Positions 50,879 to 60,035 of a stretch of 64,000 nucleotides of DNA are shown here, piece after piece. The position numbers and the translations under genes were made by a program. Below the pieces are notes generated by a model. The model did not search any database and had not been told where the DNA came from. It saw only the letters and a program-made list of their open reading frames with translations. Each line of letters starts with the position of its first letter. The first letter of the stretch is position 1. The DNA comes from Modicisalibacter ilicicola DSM 19980 (lineage in GTDB: Bacteria > Pseudomonadota > Gammaproteobacteria > Pseudomonadales > Halomonadaceae), in contig NZ_FQUJ01000006.1 of assembly GCF_900128925.1 (NCBI RefSeq), positions 97,388 to 161,387 on the forward strand. The letters are read 5' to 3'.

Positions 50879-53071
50879 ATGTCTGAATACCAAAATGCGG
50901 CCATGGCGACCTTCTTCGCCACCTGTCCCAAGGGTAACGAGGAGTTGGTGGCCGCGGAGATCACCGGCCTCGGCGGCCAGCCGACCAAGAGCACCGTGGC
51001 CGGTGTCTACTTCCAGGCGACCCTGGAAACGGCCTATCGCGCCTGCCTGTGGTCGCGCCTGGCCAACCGCATCGTGCTCTGCCTGGCCCGGGAGGAGGGC
51101 ATCGAGCGCCCCGAGGCGCTACAGGCGGCTGTGCGACGCATCGACTGGACACGTCACCTGACGCCAGGCGCTACCCTGGCGGTAGATTTTCATGGCCAGT
51201 CCGAGCATATCCGGCATACCCGGTTCGGGGCCCAGACGGTCAAGGATGGCGTGGTGGATGCGCTGCGCGAGGCAGGCCGGGAGCGCCCCCAGGTGGAGCT
51301 TCGTCAGCCGGACCTGCGCCTGTACGCGCATCTTCATCGCGGTCGGCTGACCCTGGGTATCGATCTGGCAGGTATCAGCCTGCATCAGCGCGGGTACCGT
51401 CGCGAGCCGGGCCATGCGCCGCTCAAGGAGAACCTGGCGGCGGCGCTGCTGGTACGCGCCGACTGGCCGGCACGGACCAAGCGCGGCGAACCGCTCGTCG
51501 ACCCTCTCTGCGGCTCGGGCACCCTGGTCATCGAAGCCGGACTGATGGCGGCGGATATCGCACCGAACCTCAATCGCGAGCGTTTCGGCTTTCACGGTTG
51601 GGCGGGGCATGACGAGACGCTCTGGCGTGAGCTCAGGCGTGAGGCCGAGGCACGGGCCAGCCTGGGACGCCGGCGCATCAAGTCGCGTCTCTACGGCATC
51701 GATCAGAGCCCCCAGGCCCTGTCGGCGGCCCGAAGCAATGCCATGCGCGCGGGCATTCCCGCGCTGATCGACTTTCGCGGCGGTTCCGTGGCCAGGCTCG
51801 TTCGGCCGGAGGGTTGCGACGGGCCTGGCCTGTTGATCACCAATCCACCCTACGGCGAGCGCATCGGCGAGTTGCCGGAACTGGTGCCGCTTTATGCGGC
51901 CCTGGGCGAGCGGGTGCGCCGCGCGTTTCCCGGCTGGATGCTGGCGCTGTTCACCGGCAACCCGGAGCTTGGCCATCGCACCGGGCTGCGGGCACACAAG
52001 CAATATGCCTTCAAGAACGGTGCGCTGGACTGCAAGCTGCTGATGATCCCGGTGCCCGAACCAGCCGGGGAACAACCGGGCGAGAAGGCGGACGAGGCCA
52101 CACCGGAACACGCCTCGGGTGCGCAGATGTTCGCCAATCGCCTGGAGAAGAATCGCAAGCGACTCAAGAAGTGGCTCAAGCAGAGCGGCGAGACCTGTTA
52201 CCGACTCTACGACGCGGATATGCCCGAGTATGCCCTGGCGGTGGATGTCTATGGTGATCGAGTGCATGTCCAGGAGTACGCGCCGCCGAAATCGATCGAT
52301 GCCGCCCAGGCCCAGCGCCGATTGATGGATGCGCTGGGGGTTATTCCCCAGGTGCTTGAGGTGCGCCCCGATCGCGTCTACCTCAAGCAGCGCGAGCGTC
52401 AGACGGGCACGTCCCAGTATCAGAAGCGAGACAGCAGCGGCGAGCGCTTCCAGGTACGGGAAGGCAAGGCGCTCTTGTGGGTCAACCTGCGCGACTACCT
52501 GGATACCGGCCTGTTCCTCGACCATCGCCCGGTACGGCGCATGATCGCCGAGATGGCTGCCGGCAAGCGCTTTCTCAACCTGTTCTGCTATACCGGCACC
52601 GCCACCGTGCAGGCCGCCCTGGGGGGCAACGAGGGCGGCGCCAGCGACAGCGTGAGTGTCGATCTCTCCAATACCTACCTGGAGTGGGCCCGGGACAACC
52701 TGGCGCTCAACCGGCTCGATTCCAGCCGCCATCGAGTGGTTCGCGAGGATTGCCTGCACTGGTTGGAAACCGCCGGCAGCGAGTTCGACCTGATCTTCCT
52801 GGACCCCCCGACGTTCTCCAATTCCAAGCGGATGGAGGATAATCTGGACATCCAGCGCGATCATGGACGTCTGCTGGATCTCGCCATGGCACGTCTGGCA
52901 CCCGGGGGAACGCTGATCTTCTCGAACAACCAACGCCGCTTCCGGCTCGATGACGAGGTGGCAAGGCGCCATGTGGTGGAGGACATCTCGGCGCGGACCT
53001 TCGACCCGGACTTCCAGCGGCGCCCCAACTTGCACCACTGTTTCCTGATTCGTCACCGCGAGGATGCATGA
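50879..53071 (+). CDS. rlmL: Bifunctional 23S rRNA methyltransferase RlmKL
   Basis: This fusion enzyme has about 730 residues. The N-terminal THUMP domain plus RlmL part methylates N2 of G2445 and contains DPLCGSGTLVIEAGLMAADIAPN and the catalytic NPPYGERIGE. The C-terminal RlmK part makes m7G2069 and contains FLNLFCYTGTATVQAALGG and DPPTFSNSKRM. The ATG at 50879 (MSEYQNAAM) or the one at 50903 (MATFFATCPKG) could be the start; the second gives the more conserved N-terminus, and neither has a strong ribosome site. The last 4 bases overlap the glutaredoxin-like gene. Confidence 0.94.
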   Translation: MSEYQNAAMATFFATCPKGNEELVAAEITGLGGQPTKSTVAGVYFQATLETAYRACLWSRLANRIVLCLAREEGIERPEALQAAVRRIDWTRHLTPGATLAVDFHGQSEHIRHTRFGAQTVKDGVVDALREAGRERPQVELRQPDLRLYAHLHRGRLTLGIDLAGISLHQRGYRREPGHAPLKENLAAALLVRADWPARTKRGEPLVDPLCGSGTLVIEAGLMAADIAPNLNRERFGFHGWAGHDETLWRELRREAEARASLGRRRIKSRLYGIDQSPQALSAARSNAMRAGIPALIDFRGGSVARLVRPEGCDGPGLLITNPPYGERIGELPELVPLYAALGERVRRAFPGWMLALFTGNPELGHRTGLRAHKQYAFKNGALDCKLLMIPVPEPAGEQPGEKADEATPEHASGAQMFANRLEKNRKRLKKWLKQSGETCYRLYDADMPEYALAVDVYGDRVHVQEYAPPKSIDAAQAQRRLMDALGVIPQVLEVRPDRVYLKQRERQTGTSQYQKRDSSGERFQVREGKALLWVNLRDYLDTGLFLDHRPVRRMIAEMAAGKRFLNLFCYTGTATVQAALGGNEGGASDSVSVDLSNTYLEWARDNLALNRLDSSRHRVVREDCLHWLETAGSEFDLIFLDPPTFSNSKRMEDNLDIQRDHGRLLDLAMARLAPGGTLIFSNNQRRFRLDDEVARRHVVEDISARTFDPDFQRRPNLHHCFLIRHREDA

Positions 53072-53397
53072 GCCGACTGACGCTTTATACCACCCTGGGT
53101 TGTCACCTCTGCGAGCAACTCGAGACCGAACTGGCGTGCCTGGGCAGCGGTGCCATCGAACTCGAACGTGTCGAGATCGCCGAGAGCGACGTCCTGATCG
53201 AGCGCTATGGTACGCGGATTCCGGTGCTCGTGGACGGGCAGGGCAACGAGCTGGAACGGGGATTCGAGAAGGAGCGACTTTCCGCCTGGCTCGAGGCCCG
53301 GGACTTGCTGGCGGCGGCCGTCGACGAAGCAGTGCGCGAACCGGATGAGCGCCCGGCAGGGGCGAGGCGAGTCAACGGGCGGCGCTTTCTCGGTTAG
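53068..53397 (+). CDS. Glutaredoxin-like (DUF836) protein
   Basis: This 109-residue thioredoxin-fold protein has an N-terminal CxxC (Cys12-x-x-Cys15 in TLGCHLCEQLE) after the first strand, and the cis-Pro motif TRIPVLV. It resembles the glutaredoxin-like DUF836 group found next to rlmKL. Its ATG overlaps the rlmKL stop (ATGA). The redox partner is unknown. Confidence 0.85.
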   Translation: MSRLTLYTTLGCHLCEQLETELACLGSGAIELERVEIAESDVLIERYGTRIPVLVDGQGNELERGFEKERLSAWLEARDLLAAAVDEAVREPDERPAGARRVNGRRFLG

Positions 53398-53417
53398 CCC
53401 CCCCCGAGGCTGGTTCC

Positions 53418-53696
53418 TCAGACGCCGAGTAGCGACAATTGACGCACTGCATTGCGCCCTTCGGGACTTTCGTCGCTGGTTTCGAGTACCTTGCGGAAAC
53501 CGCGCGACGCCTGGATGTGCGCCACATCGTCCAGCCACATCAACGCCTGGGCATGGCTCTCCGCTACCTGGTGCCTGAGACCGCCGAACTGGGTGCCGAT
53601 CTGCCCCCAGGCCCGACTGAAGATCCAGTCGCCGAACATGTCCTGATGAACATGCACGAGCACGTAGTCATGGTCACTTTCCCAGCGGACGATCAC
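53418..53696 (-). CDS. Small stand-alone WGR-like domain protein
   Basis: This 92-residue protein has a GTG start at 53696 with AGGAG 6 bases upstream. The sequence around WIFSRAWGQIGTQFGG (residues 24-39) carries the W-G-x-I-G core of WGR domains, with preceding strands YVLVHVHQDMFGDW and following AESHAQALMWLDDVAHI. WGR domains are known in PARPs and in bacterial MolR-type proteins, probably nucleic-acid binding. Members this small are functionally unassigned. It lies between the glutaredoxin-like gene and pdxB, on the opposite strand from both. Confidence 0.75.
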   Translation of the reverse strand: MIVRWESDHDYVLVHVHQDMFGDWIFSRAWGQIGTQFGGLRHQVAESHAQALMWLDDVAHIQASRGFRKVLETSDESPEGRNAVRQLSLLGV

Positions 53697-53805
53697 GGGG
53701 GCTCCTGTGGCGGTGGTTTACCCTTGTGGCGCTCGAAGGCGCGGCCTAAGATGGCGTGCAGTATTGTAACCGCCCGCCGGCCGTGAACAAGGAGCAAGAG
53801 AGGCG

Positions 53806-54957
53806 ATGCGCATTCTAGTGGATCAGAACGTCCCCCTGGTCGAGGAATTCTTCGGCGAGCTGGGGGAGATCGTCCGTCTGCCGGGACGCGAGATCACTGC
53901 CGAGGCCGTGCGTGACAAGGATATCCTGGTCGTGCGCTCCATCACTCGGGTCGATGCCGGGTTGCTCGAAGGGTCGCGGGTGCGGTTCGTCGGTACCTGT
54001 ACCATCGGCACCGACCATGTGGATCTCGACTATCTGCGGGAGCGGCAGATCGGCTTCGCCAGCGCCCCCGGCAGCAATGCCGAATCCGTGGTCGATTACG
54101 TGCTCTCCAGCCTGTTGATGCTGGCCGAGGAGGAGGACTTCGTGCTCACCGACCGCACGGTCGGCATCGTCGGCGCCGGCAGTGTGGGAGATCGCCTGCG
54201 ACGGCGGCTCGAGGAACTCGACGTCACCTGCCTGATCTGCGATCCGCCTCGGGCGGAACAGGAAGGCCGCGACGATTTCGTCGACATCGACACCCTGATC
54301 GAGCGGGCCGATATCGTCACCCTGCATACCCCGCTGACCGACGAGGGCGAGCATGCCACGCGTCATTTGATCGACGCGACGCGCATCGAGGCAATGACGC
54401 CCGGGACGCTGCTCATCAATGCCGGTCGTGGCGCCTGCCTGGACAACGCGGCGTTGCGCCGGCGCCTCGAGCAGCGGGCGGACTTGCGCACCGTGCTCGA
54501 CGTCTGGGAAGACGAGCCGGCCATCGACGAGGCCCTCTATGGCTTGGTGGATATCGCCACGCCGCATATCGCCGGCTACAGCCTGGACGGCAAGATGCGC
54601 GGCACGGAGCTGGTCTACCAGGCCATGATGCGTCATTACGGCCTGCCGGCCCGACGCAAGCTGGGCCAGATCAAGCCGGACAACTGGCTGCGCAAGATCG
54701 TGCTGTCGGGGTGGGCGCCGCCGATGGAGGCGCTGTCGCTATGCGTACGGGCGTGCTACGACGTGCGTCGCGACATGCTGGGCTTCGAGCGTTATCGCCG
54801 CCGGCTGGGGCTGGCCGAAGCCTTCGATCGCTACCGGGCCGAATATCCCGTGCGTCGTGAGTTCTCGACCCTGCGCGTGGACCTGAAGAAGAACACCGGC
54901 GACCTTCGCGATGCCATCGAAGGCTTCGGCTTCAAGCCCAAGCTTGCCAACAAGTAG
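53806..54957 (+). CDS. pdxB: Erythronate-4-phosphate dehydrogenase
   Basis: This is the second step of the DXP-independent pyridoxal 5'-phosphate pathway. The 383-residue D-2-hydroxyacid dehydrogenase family enzyme has the NAD motif VGIVGAGSVGDRLRRRL, catalytic Arg/Glu/His regions (LINAGRGACLDN, VWEDEP, TPHIAGYSLDGK) and the PdxB-specific C-terminal dimerisation domain. The ATG at 53806 follows AAGGAG. PLP is needed by GabT and AlaA encoded in the same window. Confidence 0.95.
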   Translation: MRILVDQNVPLVEEFFGELGEIVRLPGREITAEAVRDKDILVVRSITRVDAGLLEGSRVRFVGTCTIGTDHVDLDYLRERQIGFASAPGSNAESVVDYVLSSLLMLAEEEDFVLTDRTVGIVGAGSVGDRLRRRLEELDVTCLICDPPRAEQEGRDDFVDIDTLIERADIVTLHTPLTDEGEHATRHLIDATRIEAMTPGTLLINAGRGACLDNAALRRRLEQRADLRTVLDVWEDEPAIDEALYGLVDIATPHIAGYSLDGKMRGTELVYQAMMRHYGLPARRKLGQIKPDNWLRKIVLSGWAPPMEALSLCVRACYDVRRDMLGFERYRRRLGLAEAFDRYRAEYPVRREFSTLRVDLKKNTGDLRDAIEGFGFKPKLANK

Positions 54958-55015
54958 CCCCTTGGGACACCCTTGAGTTCGTCGCGAGCATTCGCCCTGC
55001 CAGGAAGCATGTCCG

Positions 55016-55819
55016 ATGGCCTCCCAATCGTCGCACCTGTCGGCGCTCTACCGTTACCCGGTCAAATCCACCGCCGGCGAGGCCCTCGAGCGAGCGCTCG
55101 TCGGTGAAGAAGGGCTCGAAGGTGACCGTCGCTTCATGCTGGCAAGGCCCGACGGCGTCTTTCTCACCGCGCGCACCCACCCCCAGCTGGTGACGATCCG
55201 CGGCCAGTTTCATGACGATGGCATCGTGTTGCATCATCCGGCACTGGAGCCACTGGCGCTCAACTACGCGCAGTTCGAGACAGCCCCCTTCGCCACCCAG
55301 GTATGGAACGATGGCTTCCGGGCGTTGACGACCACGCCCGAGGCGGATCGGTGGTGCGAGCAGGCGCTTGGCGAGCCGGCACGTTTCTTGTGGCTGGGCG
55401 AGCGCTCGCCGCGCTACCGGCAGGCGATCGGCAAGCGGGTCAGCTTCGCCGACGGCTATCCCTTGATGCTGATCGGCGAGGCGTCGCTGGCGGATCTCAA
55501 TGAACGCGCCTCGGACGAGCACGTCATGGCCCAGTTTCGTCCCAACCTGGTAGTGACCGGCAGCCTGGCCTTTGCCGAGGACGGGTGGCATCTATTGCGT
55601 ATCGGCGAGGTGGAACTGGCCGTGCGCAAGCCCTGCACACGCTGCGCCATGATCACCGTCGATCCCGGCACCGGCACCTTCATCGCCCGGCGCGAGCCCC
55701 TGCGCACCCTGGCAAACTATCGGCGCGGCCTGACCGGCGAGGTCGAGTTCGGCCAGAACCTGGTCGTGCTGACCGGGGGCGAACTCGAAGTCGGCATGCC
55801 GGTGGAGGTGCTGGGCTGA
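55016..55819 (+). CDS. ycbX: MOSC-domain protein, YcbX-type
   Basis: This 267-residue protein has an N-terminal beta-barrel domain (LYRYPVKSTAGEALERALVG, GLEGDRRFMLARPDG) and a C-terminal MOSC domain with the conserved Cys in VRKPCTRCAMITVDP. Such enzymes carry molybdenum cofactor and in E. coli (YcbX) reduce N-hydroxylated bases. The ferredoxin-like C-terminal extension of E. coli YcbX is absent, so it depends on a separate electron donor. It follows pdxB on the same strand; the ATG at 55016 has AGGAAG 8 bases upstream. Confidence 0.88.
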   Translation: MASQSSHLSALYRYPVKSTAGEALERALVGEEGLEGDRRFMLARPDGVFLTARTHPQLVTIRGQFHDDGIVLHHPALEPLALNYAQFETAPFATQVWNDGFRALTTTPEADRWCEQALGEPARFLWLGERSPRYRQAIGKRVSFADGYPLMLIGEASLADLNERASDEHVMAQFRPNLVVTGSLAFAEDGWHLLRIGEVELAVRKPCTRCAMITVDPGTGTFIARREPLRTLANYRRGLTGEVEFGQNLVVLTGGELEVGMPVEVLG

Positions 55820-55859
55820 CTCCCTGAAGCTTGTCCATAAGCCCTGTTCTTCCCCGACC

Positions 55860-57473
55860 TTAAAGCTCCTCGGTCTTGGGCGGCTCTCCCACCGTGATCT
55901 TGTTGATATGTTCATGGGTCAGGCCACGGAACAGGGCGATCATCATGATAAACGCGAGAATGAAGATCGGCAGGCCGATCACCGTGATGACCTGTTGCAG
56001 GGCGAGCAGGCCGGTTTCACCCGCGAGCACGATCAGCATGGCGGCCAGCACCCCTTCGGAGATCCCCCAGAACAGTCGTTGGTGCACGGGTCCGGGGTCC
56101 GGGGTGCCGGTGCACAGCATGTCGACGACCAGGGACGCCGAGTCCGACGAGGTGGCGAAGAAGATCGCCACGATGAGCACCGCCAGGCCTTGCACGATGG
56201 TCGCGAAGGGGAAGTGCTCGAAGAAGGCGAACATCGCCAGCGGGATGCTGTCCTGGACGGCCGCGGACAGCACGCCGGCCTGCTCGCCGAGGGCGGCCCG
56301 CGTATCCTCGCCGATGCCATCGATCTGCATTGCCGACCAGCCGAAGATGGAGAACCAGATCAGCGTGAAGATCGAGGGGGCGAACAGCACCCCGAGGACG
56401 AATTCGCGAATGGTGCGACCCCGGGAGATGCGCGCCACGAAGATGCCAATGAAGGGTGACCAGGTCACGGTCCAGGCCCAGTAGAAGACGGTCCAGTTGC
56501 CCTGCCAGCCCCAGCCGCCTTCTTCCTGGGTATACTGGGCCAAGGTGTCGTTCCAGAACGCCATCGGCACGAGGTTGGAGATATAGAGGCCGAAGGTCTC
56601 GACCACGGCGCGCAGCAGGAACACGGTGGAGCCGGTGAACAGCACGAAGAGCATCAGGCCCACGGCCATGCCGATGTTGATGTTGGACAGCCGCTTGATG
56701 CCCGCATCCAGGCCGGCCACGATCGAACTTACAGCGACGGTGGTAAGAATGATGATGATGATGACCTTGGGGGTGACGGCATTCGGGATACCGAACAGTT
56801 CACTCAAGCCGGCGTTGATCTGCTGGGTGCCCAGGCCGATGGACACGGCGACGCCGAACAGCGTGCCGAGGACGGCAAATACGTCCAGCGTCTTGCCGAT
56901 GGGTCCGTAGATGCGATCGCCGATCAGCGGATAGAACACCGAGCTGTAGCGCATCGGCAGGTCATAGCGATAGATGAAATAGGCAAACGCCAGCCCCGGC
57001 AGGGTGAAGATCGCCCAGGTATGCAGCCCCAGATGGTAGATCGCGAAACCGATGGCGTCGTCGGCGGCTTCCACGGTATAGGGTTCGACGTCCGGATGGG
57101 GGGGCGTGGAGAAGTGAGAGATCGGCTCGGCCACGCCCCAGAACATCAAGACGGTGCCGATGCCCCCGGCGAACAGCATGGTGAACCAGGAGACGTTACC
57201 GTAGTCCGGCGTGGCGTTGTTGCCCCCCAGGCGGATCGCCCCGTAGCGACTCATCGCCACCCACAGTAGAAAGATCACCCAGCTGGTGACCCCGAAGATG
57301 AAGAACCAGCCGAGGTTGGTGACGATCCAGGTGCGTCCGGCGCCAAAGGCTTGTTCGATGGTTTCGGGGATCACGAGCAACGTGATGAGAAAGACCACCA
57401 TGATGCCCGCCGAGACGAAGAAAATGGTCGGATCGGTTCTAAGTCTGAGCTTTCGCGCGAGTGCTTCCATCAT
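55860..57473 (-). CDS. BCCT family betaine/choline/carnitine-type transporter
   Basis: This 537-residue inner-membrane protein has about 12 membrane segments, the LeuT-fold size. The BCCT substrate motif in helix 3 reads FAGGIGTVLMFWGVAEP (residues 101-117), where BetP-like proteins have GMGIG, so helix 3 diverges. The WTVTWSPFIGIFVARISRGRTIREF signature in helix 8 is intact. The start (ATG at 57473) has AGGTG 6 bases upstream. The likely role is uptake of a quaternary-amine osmolyte or nutrient in a salt-adapted bacterium; the substrate is unknown. Confidence 0.92.
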   Translation of the reverse strand: MMEALARKLRLRTDPTIFFVSAGIMVVFLITLLVIPETIEQAFGAGRTWIVTNLGWFFIFGVTSWVIFLLWVAMSRYGAIRLGGNNATPDYGNVSWFTMLFAGGIGTVLMFWGVAEPISHFSTPPHPDVEPYTVEAADDAIGFAIYHLGLHTWAIFTLPGLAFAYFIYRYDLPMRYSSVFYPLIGDRIYGPIGKTLDVFAVLGTLFGVAVSIGLGTQQINAGLSELFGIPNAVTPKVIIIIILTTVAVSSIVAGLDAGIKRLSNINIGMAVGLMLFVLFTGSTVFLLRAVVETFGLYISNLVPMAFWNDTLAQYTQEEGGWGWQGNWTVFYWAWTVTWSPFIGIFVARISRGRTIREFVLGVLFAPSIFTLIWFSIFGWSAMQIDGIGEDTRAALGEQAGVLSAAVQDSIPLAMFAFFEHFPFATIVQGLAVLIVAIFFATSSDSASLVVDMLCTGTPDPGPVHQRLFWGISEGVLAAMLIVLAGETGLLALQQVITVIGLPIFILAFIMMIALFRGLTHEHINKITVGEPPKTEEL

Positions 57474-57627
57474 CGTCTTCACCTGTCCTTGTCGACAACC
57501 AACCCCTGTCTTCTCGCGGCGTGGTATCGAATGGTTCGCCTTCAGCGCATACGCCTGGACGCTTGAAGTAACCATAGAAGTGGAAAGTCATCGCGTCGAG
57601 ACGCGTCATGTCCTGGCCTGACGCATC

Positions 57628-57655
57628 GAAAAAAACTCCGGCACGAGGCCGGAGT
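57628..57655 (-). terminator. Rho-independent terminator of htpX
   Basis: On the minus strand ACTCCGGC, a loop, GCCGGAGT is followed by seven T, 28 bases past the htpX stop. Confidence 0.92.
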
Positions 57656-57682
57656 CGGAAGGTGGGGCTGGAACCGCGGCGC

Positions 57683-58582
57683 CTACTGGCGGTAGGCGGA
57701 CTCCTTCAGGGCGCGGATACGGTCGTCCAGCGGCGGGTGGCTGGCGAACAGGCGCTCCATGATCTTGCGGCTCTGGCCGGTGGTGATGGCAAAGGCGGTC
57801 AGCGTGTCGGGCATCTGGTCCGGCATCTGGGTCTCGGCCTTGAGTCGTGCCAGGGCGTTGATCATCGCACCGCTGCCGGCCAGTGTGGCGCCGGCGGCGT
57901 CAGCGCGGTACTCGCGGAAGCGCGAGAACCAGGCGACGATCACCGAGGCGATCAGGCCGAAGACGATCTCGGCAACGATCACCACCGCGAAATAGCCCAT
58001 GAAGCCCAGCCCGCCGCTGTCGTCGCGACGCAGGAAGCTATCCACCACCTGCGCGACGACCCGGGCGAAGAACATGACGAAGGTGTTGAGCACCCCCTGG
58101 ATGAGTGCCAGGGTGACCATGTCGCCGTTGGCGACGTGGCCGATCTCGTGGGCTAGTACCGCGCGCACTTCCTCGGGACGCATGCGGTTGAGCAGGCCCG
58201 CGGAAACCGCGACCAGCGCATCGTTCTTGTTCCAGCCGGTGGCGAAGGCGTTGGACTGCTGGGCCGGGAAGATGCCGACCTCGGGCATCTTGATGCCGGC
58301 CTGCTGGGCGAGTTCGGCAACGGTGTCGAGCAGCCATCTCTCGGTGTCGTTGCGCGGCGTGTCGATGACCTGGGTGCCGGTGCTCTTCTTGGCCATCCAC
58401 TTGGAGATGAACAGCGACACCAGCGAGCCGGCCATGCCGAACACGAAGCAGAAGATCAGCAGGCTGTTCATGTTCAGCCCGTTGGCATTCAGGTAAGGCT
58501 CCACGCCGAGCAGGCGCAGGGTAATGCTCGCCACCAGGATTACCGCCAGGTTGGTGGCCAGAAACAGGATGATGCGCAACAT
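57683..58582 (-). CDS. htpX: Membrane metalloprotease HtpX
   Basis: This 299-residue M48 zinc protease has two N-terminal and two central membrane helices. It helps FtsH in quality control of inner-membrane proteins. The zinc-binding HEIGH motif is His145-Glu146-x-x-His149 and the third ligand Glu lies in [15 protein letters not shown] precedes the ATG at 58582. alaA lies upstream on the same strand. Confidence 0.96.
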   Translation of the reverse strand: MLRIILFLATNLAVILVASITLRLLGVEPYLNANGLNMNSLLIFCFVFGMAGSLVSLFISKWMAKKSTGTQVIDTPRNDTERWLLDTVAELAQQAGIKMPEVGIFPAQQSNAFATGWNKNDALVAVSAGLLNRMRPEEVRAVLAHEIGHVANGDMVTLALIQGVLNTFVMFFARVVAQVVDSFLRRDDSGGLGFMGYFAVVIVAEIVFGLIASVIVAWFSRFREYRADAAGATLAGSGAMINALARLKAETQMPDQMPDTLTAFAITTGQSRKIMERLFASHPPLDDRIRALKESAYRQ

Positions 58583-58705
58583 GGTTTGCTACCCTCGTTT
58601 TTCTGAAATCAGGTCGTCAAGAAGCAGGGAATTCAATTTCTTATTGGCCACTTAGATGCGTCCCGGCGTACCGAGTTTCAAGCCTCGCCTCACCAGTGAG
58701 CGAAT

Positions 58706-59938
58706 TCATTGGCGATAGCGAGACAGGAAGCGGGCGAAGCGATCCAGGGCGTCCTCGAGCTGATCCGCCCAGGGCAGGGTGACGATGCGCACGTGATCGG
58801 GGGAGGGCCAGTTGAAGGCAGTGCCCTGTACCAGCAGGATCTTTTCCTGCAACAGGAGATCGAGCACCAGCCTTTCATCGTCGTGGATGTTGAATACCTT
58901 GGGATCGAGTCGCGGAAAGGCGTAGAGGGCGCCCTCGGCCTTGACGCAGGACACCCCGGGGATGGCGTTGAGCTTCTCATGGGTGATGTCGCGCTGGGCC
59001 CGCAGGCGCCCGCCAGGCAGGATCAGGTCGTTGATCGACTGATACCCCCCGAGTGCCGTCTGGATGGCGTGCTGGGCCGGCACGTTGGCGCACAGGCGCA
59101 TCGAGGCGAGCATGTTGATGCCCTGGATGAAGTCCCTGGCCTGCTGTTTGGCGATATTGCCCGAGAGGATCATCCAGCCGGAACGAAAGCCGGCGCAGCG
59201 GTAGCTCTTCGACAGGCCGTTGAGGGTCACCACCAGTTGATCTTCCTCGGCCAGGGCGCCGGTGGAGACATGCTCGACTTCGTCATAGAGGATCTTGTCG
59301 TAGATCTCGTCGGAAAACACCACCAGGTCATGCTCTCGGGCGGTCGCCAACAGCTCCTTGATCACCTCCGGCGGGTAGACGGCCCCGGTGGGGTTGTTGG
59401 GGTTGATCAGCACCAGGGCGCGGGTGTGGCTGGTCACCTTGTCGCGGATGTCGGCGATGTCCGGTGTCCAGCCGGCCTGCTCGTCGCACAGGTAGTGCAC
59501 CGGCCGTCCGCCCGAGAGGTTGGCCGCCGCGGTCCATAGCGGGTAGTCTGGGGCCGGGATCAGCACCTCGTCACCATCGTTGAGCAGTGCCTGCATGGCC
59601 ATCACGATCAGTTCCGAGACGCCATTGCCGATGTAGATGTCCTCGATGCCGATTCCGGGAATGCCCTTGCGCTGGCACTCCTGCATGATCGCCTTGCGCG
59701 CCGAATAGAGCCCCTTGGAATCGCAGTAGCCCTGGGAGGTGGCCAGGTTGCGCATCACGTCCTGGAGGATCTCTTCGGGGGCCTCGAAACCGAACGGCGC
59801 GGGATTGCCGATGTTCAGTTTCAAGATGCGCTGGCCCTCGTCCTCGAGCCGTTGGGCATGCTCGAGAACCGGGCCGCGGATGTCGTAGCAGACGTTGTCG
59901 AGCTTTTGCGATTTCCTGAGGCGGGTTGGGGTAGGCAT
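58706..59938 (-). CDS. alaA: Alanine aminotransferase (class I/II PLP enzyme)
   Basis: This 410-residue AlaA (YfbQ)-type enzyme makes alanine from pyruvate and glutamate. The N-terminus PTRLRKSQKLDNVCYDIRGP is characteristic. LINPNNPTGAVYPPEVI and the Schiff-base Lys in NGLSKSYRCAGFRSGWM are visible. The ATG at 59938 is used, with GGAA 6 bases upstream; an in-frame extension beyond it is not conserved. It is grouped with htpX, ylqF and msrB. Confidence 0.94.
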   Translation of the reverse strand: MPTPTRLRKSQKLDNVCYDIRGPVLEHAQRLEDEGQRILKLNIGNPAPFGFEAPEEILQDVMRNLATSQGYCDSKGLYSARKAIMQECQRKGIPGIGIEDIYIGNGVSELIVMAMQALLNDGDEVLIPAPDYPLWTAAANLSGGRPVHYLCDEQAGWTPDIADIRDKVTSHTRALVLINPNNPTGAVYPPEVIKELLATAREHDLVVFSDEIYDKILYDEVEHVSTGALAEEDQLVVTLNGLSKSYRCAGFRSGWMILSGNIAKQQARDFIQGINMLASMRLCANVPAQHAIQTALGGYQSINDLILPGGRLRAQRDITHEKLNAIPGVSCVKAEGALYAFPRLDPKVFNIHDDERLVLDLLLQEKILLVQGTAFNWPSPDHVRIVTLPWADQLEDALDRFARFLSRYRQ

Positions 59939-60035
59939 GAAGGTTCCATTGGCGACTTTAAACAGGGCGCGGGGCAGACACAGCATACTCGATGCGGCGA
60001 TGTCGCCAAAGCACCAACTGGGCACGAGACCGCGC

